From positions 1 to 17,034 of the forward strand of contig CAYNWK010000094.1 in NCBI GenBank assembly GCA_964400875.1: a DNA stretch of 17,034 bases. The letters run 5' to 3'. The notes under the pieces were generated by a model, which saw nothing but the letters and a program-made list of their open reading frames with translations, made no database searches and had not been told where the DNA came from. This document shows, piece by piece, positions 14,911 through 17,034 of this stretch. Source of the stretch: CAYNWK01 sp964400875 (GTDB taxonomy: Bacteria; Chloroflexota; Anaerolineae; Anaerolineales; UBA4823). Made by a program: the position numbers and the translations under genes. Position 1 is the first letter of the stretch. Each line of letters opens with the position of its first letter.

Positions 14911-16518
14911 ATGAAAAAGAACCTGTTTTTGTCAGTCCTGCTTGGTTTTTGCATCCTACTAATCCTGGTTCCTGTTTCGAACGGAGACGCCCAAACATCC
15001 GCATGGACACCTGCCTGGGTGGATTTCAGCGATTCTGGCATCATCCACGTAGTCGGCCTGGATGCTGACGCAGATCCCAAGCAAGCCCCCCCAGATTCCA
15101 ACATCCTCCCGGATGAATATGCCAAATCAAATTCTACCGGGATAACGGGAACCCTCCGCCGATTCTTCGCATCCCTTTCCCACTCCCTTGATACTCCATC
15201 AGGCGCAACCGCCGGTTGGGAAACGATTTTCAGCGACGATTTTGAAGGCACATTTCCCGGCGCATGGAATGTGTTCGATAATGACGGCGCAACCAATGGT
15301 GAATATTTCTGGGCGAAGAGGGATTGTCGTCCATATGCAGGCAGCAGCAGCGCCTGGGTTGTAGGTGGAGGCGCGGATGGGAGCGTGCTGTCCTGCGGCA
15401 GCGACTATCTGGATTACGTCAAATCCTGGATGATCTACGGTCCCTTCAGCCTTGAAGATGCTACGGAAGCTGAATTCAGGCTTATGTTCTGGTTGAATAG
15501 CGAATCAACCTATGATCCGTTTTTCGTGGGCGCTTCGACTAATGGCTCTAATTTTTTTGGCGAAACCACTTCCGGGGAATATGATTGGACGCAGCGTATT
15601 TTCGATTTGAGCAATGTGTACACCCTTGGCGATCTGACCGGAGAGCCTCAGGTGTGGGTCGTGGTCGCTTTTCAAAGCGATCTGGACACGCATTACTCTG
15701 AAGGCGCCTATGTGGATGATATCGAAATACTCAAATACGTAGGAGATGGCCCCACGCCAACGCCGACTTCCACGCTTACACCGACTTCCACACTTACACC
15801 GACCGGCTCACCTTCCGCTACTCCTACGGCCACACAGACACCCATCCCGGAGGATAGCGGAGTGTATTTGCCCATGGTTGTCAGGAACTTCCCGTTCACT
15901 CCCGATCCACCCGTGTTGAATGCAATCGATAACGGCGATGGAGATGGTAGCTATACCGTGAGCTGGAGTTCGTCCGTGGGGGCGAGCACATACACCTTAC
16001 AGGAGGACAGCGCCCAAGACTTCTCCAACCCCACCACCGTTTACACTGGATCCGGCACTTCAAAAGCGATCAGCGGTCGAGATATTGGGAAGTATTACTA
16101 CCGGGTTAGGGCGGCCAACACCGGCGCGACCAGCGGCTGGAGCAACATAGAATCGGTCGATGTGACCGTGCCGCCGCCGGCCTGCCCGCAAGCTGGGGCA
16201 TGGTCTGGTACCAACGACCAGGGGCGCAGCATTTCGTTCGAGGTTGAGAACTCACCTCAGTGCCAGATCGCGGCCGGTACTCTCCGGATTACGATCCGGG
16301 ACAGTTGTTACATTACCGGCACGACGACTTTCTTCTCGAGTATTCCAATCACGAATAACCATTTCAGCGTTGGAAGCAGTAGTTACGGGGTACAGGTAAC
16401 CGGTGATTTCACTTCAGCCACCACGAGCAGTGGGACCTATAATTTGGTGATGGCTAACCCATTTCCACCACCCCCGGTGAACTGCACTGCCAGCGGTACG
16501 TGGACAGCAACCCCTTGA
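14911..16518 (+). CDS. Large secreted multidomain protein with Pro/Thr-rich linker
   Basis: A 535-residue exported protein. The Sec signal peptide MKKNLFLSVLLGFCILLILVP is followed by SNGDAQ, with probable cleavage near residues 25-30; the Cys in the core has no lipobox. Residues of about 100-277 look like a jelly-roll/beta-sandwich domain, beginning FSDDFEG.FPG.W and ending AYVDDIEI, of the sort attached to secreted proteases and binding proteins. A Pro/Thr linker (about 280-313) precedes VYLPMVVRNF, a segment I associate with Chloroflexota surface proteins. Then come a fibronectin-III-like domain (about 330-424, with YYYRVRAAN) and a C-terminal beta domain with paired Cys. No catalytic motif was seen. 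AAAGGA at 14894-14899 is 11 nt before the ATG. Binding or adhesion is likelier than catalysis. Confidence 0.8.
   Translation: MKKNLFLSVLLGFCILLILVPVSNGDAQTSAWTPAWVDFSDSGIIHVVGLDADADPKQAPPDSNILPDEYAKSNSTGITGTLRRFFASLSHSLDTPSGATAGWETIFSDDFEGTFPGAWNVFDNDGATNGEYFWAKRDCRPYAGSSSAWVVGGGADGSVLSCGSDYLDYVKSWMIYGPFSLEDATEAEFRLMFWLNSESTYDPFFVGASTNGSNFFGETTSGEYDWTQRIFDLSNVYTLGDLTGEPQVWVVVAFQSDLDTHYSEGAYVDDIEILKYVGDGPTPTPTSTLTPTSTLTPTGSPSATPTATQTPIPEDSGVYLPMVVRNFPFTPDPPVLNAIDNGDGDGSYTVSWSSSVGASTYTLQEDSAQDFSNPTTVYTGSGTSKAISGRDIGKYYYRVRAANTGATSGWSNIESVDVTVPPPACPQAGAWSGTNDQGRSISFEVENSPQCQIAAGTLRITIRDSCYITGTTTFFSSIPITNNHFSVGSSSYGVQVTGDFTSATTSSGTYNLVMANPFPPPPVNCTASGTWTATP
15763..15804 (+). repeat. 18-bp tandem repeat coding the Pro/Thr linker
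   Basis: The unit CCGACTTCCACGCTTACA (15763-15780) recurs at 15781-15798 with one change and continues as a partial third copy to about 15804. It encodes PTSTLT repeats within the linker of the secreted protein. Such repeats can change copy number without shifting the frame. Confidence 0.8.
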
Positions 16519-16631
16519 CGGAGCTCCAGAGGGCGACGGCGCGGAGTGCGCATACTCCGTCGGCATAGTTGCTTTGTCCATGGTACACGCCCTCGCCAGA
16601 GAAAGAACGTCGCTCTCGAAAGTGAAGTATT

Positions 16632-16672
16632 GCAGGTTGTAAATGGCGGTTCTGTCGCCATTTACAACCTGC
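16632..16672. repeat. Perfect 17-bp inverted repeat (strong hairpin)
   Basis: GCAGGTTGTAAATGGCG (16632-16648) and CGCCATTTACAACCTGC (16656-16672) are exact reverse complements with a 7-nt loop. It lies 113 nt after the secreted-protein stop. No T-run follows closely on either strand; CTCTTTT appears 7 nt after the right arm on the + strand. It may be a bidirectional terminator between convergent genes or a palindromic mobile or extragenic element. No similar copy was noticed elsewhere in the window. Confidence 0.7.
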
Positions 16673-16773
16673 GGACAGCTCTTTTCCAGGGGTGATATCT
16701 ACGCGAGCGCGCTGGAGAAGATCGCTCGGGACACCAAGACTAGGGCCGGGCAGCATATCATCCCCCGCCGATC

Positions 16774-16872
16774 AAGGCGATGTTAGGGCCTCGGGCTTCG
16801 AATGGTCGTGGTTCATCCACTTTTTACAAGACGCGCTGATCTTTGCGCTCCCGGGGATTGGCTCCATCGTCG
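16774..16872 (+). pseudogene. Remnant of a CPBP protease gene, C-terminal end, frameshifted
   Basis: From 16788 the frame reads ASGFEWSWFIHFLQDALIFAL, matching the third CPBP motif region (HxxxD as HFLQD) and resembling RGMGWSWIIHVTMDTVIYIF of gene D. Just upstream, in another frame, 16774-16785 reads KAML, which lies at the equivalent place in gene D (KAMLDTRGMGWSW). Aligned by eye, the remnant is one nucleotide shorter than D across this stretch, so a single-base deletion separates the two frames. No motif 1 or motif 2 was found upstream, so the 5' part is deleted or too degraded to see. The 3' limit is uncertain. I consider this a decayed copy and not a gene. Confidence 0.6.
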
Positions 16873-16932
16873 CTGGGGGTTGTGTTCTACGATCATCGTT
16901 CCCCCCTCAATTAGCCTGCGTCCTAAGCTTTG

Positions 16933-17034
16933 CTAGCCTTTTCTCCCCAGCGCGATCAGGAACATCGCGCGCTTGCCCTGCGCGTGGGGCGAGAAGAATT
17001 CCGTCACCGCGTCGTCGAAGAAGGTCAGCCCCGT
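16933..17034 (-). CDS. C-terminal end of a nitroreductase/SagB-like oxidoreductase, cut by the window edge
   Basis: On the - strand the last 33 codons of a gene enter from the right edge and end at TAG (16933-16935). The peptide TGLTFFDDAVTEFFSPH, then AQGKRAMFLIALGRKG, resembles the C-terminus of nitroreductase-fold flavoenzymes of the SagB/ThcOx type, where 'G.TFYDD.V..FFSPHA.GK...FL.ALG' occurs as far as I remember. These enzymes use FMN to reduce nitro groups or, in peptide-modifying clusters, oxidise azolines. The fragment is too short to choose. It converges on the + strand genes, with the remnant and hairpin between. Confidence 0.55.
   Translation of the reverse strand, partial: TGLTFFDDAVTEFFSPHAQGKRAMFLIALGRKG

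Noticed and set aside
14697..15068. 123-codon open frame overlapping the start of the secreted-protein gene
   Set aside because: It overlaps the signal peptide region of a well-supported gene in another frame and resembles no family I know.
16691..16786. Short open reading GDIYASALEKIARDTKT
   Set aside because: It looks peptide-like but is short, has no start with a ribosome site, and matches nothing I recognise; it may be further debris.
1..17034. CRISPR array, insertion sequence, tRNA or rRNA genes
   Set aside because: No regularly spaced repeats, transposase motifs, or tRNA/rRNA signatures were seen on either strand.

Overview
The window is a GC-rich fragment of a bacterial scaffold, most likely from a member of the Chloroflexota (Anaerolineae-like). 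The hints are a secreted protein with a Pro/Thr-rich linker followed by a VYLPMVVRN-type segment, a small 72-residue protein of a kind I associate with Chloroflexota, and an unusual density of CPBP membrane proteases. This placement is inference from remembered family distribution, not from a search. Two runs of exactly 100 N (8040-8139, 12677-12776) are scaffolding gaps of default size, so this is probably a metagenome or draft assembly. The first gap joins two different genes into one false open frame.

Layout, left to right, nearly all on the + strand. (1) An ABC-2 export pair: an ATPase cut by the left edge and its permease, overlapping by ATGA. (2) A lipoprotein with a toast-rack-like beta domain, then a 72-residue small protein. 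(3) Two CPBP (CAAX/Rce1-like) proteases, here called A and B. (4) A compact co-directional block with 10-12 nt spacers: a second toast-rack protein anchored by two helices, a UbiB/ABC1-family kinase, CPBP C, [gap], an alpha/beta hydrolase, CPBP D and CPBP E. (5) CPBP F, interrupted by one in-frame amber codon. (6) A squalene/phytoene synthase (3' end lost in the second gap) and a CrtI-type phytoene desaturase. (7) A 606-base AT-richer spacer with a possible promoter and structured leader, then a large secreted multidomain protein. (8) A decayed end region with a perfect 17-bp hairpin, the frameshifted C-terminal remnant of another CPBP gene, and the last 33 codons of a nitroreductase-like gene on the - strand.

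The main observation is the CPBP array: six genes plus one remnant in 17 kb. Four or five look catalytically complete, one has a changed third motif, one carries a nonsense codon and one is debris. A-B and E-F look like two copies of the same two-gene unit, in the same order and with nearly equal spacing, so part of the array probably arose by segmental duplication followed by decay.

How the genes might work together is inference. UbiB kinases act on prenyl lipids, CPBPs are relatives of the prenyl-protein endopeptidase Rce1, and CrtB/CrtI make C30 or C40 isoprenoids, so an isoprenoid or envelope-lipid theme is possible. Alternatively, ABC-2 exporters with CPBPs occur in peptide-export and self-immunity loci, but I found no precursor peptide or YcaO gene here.
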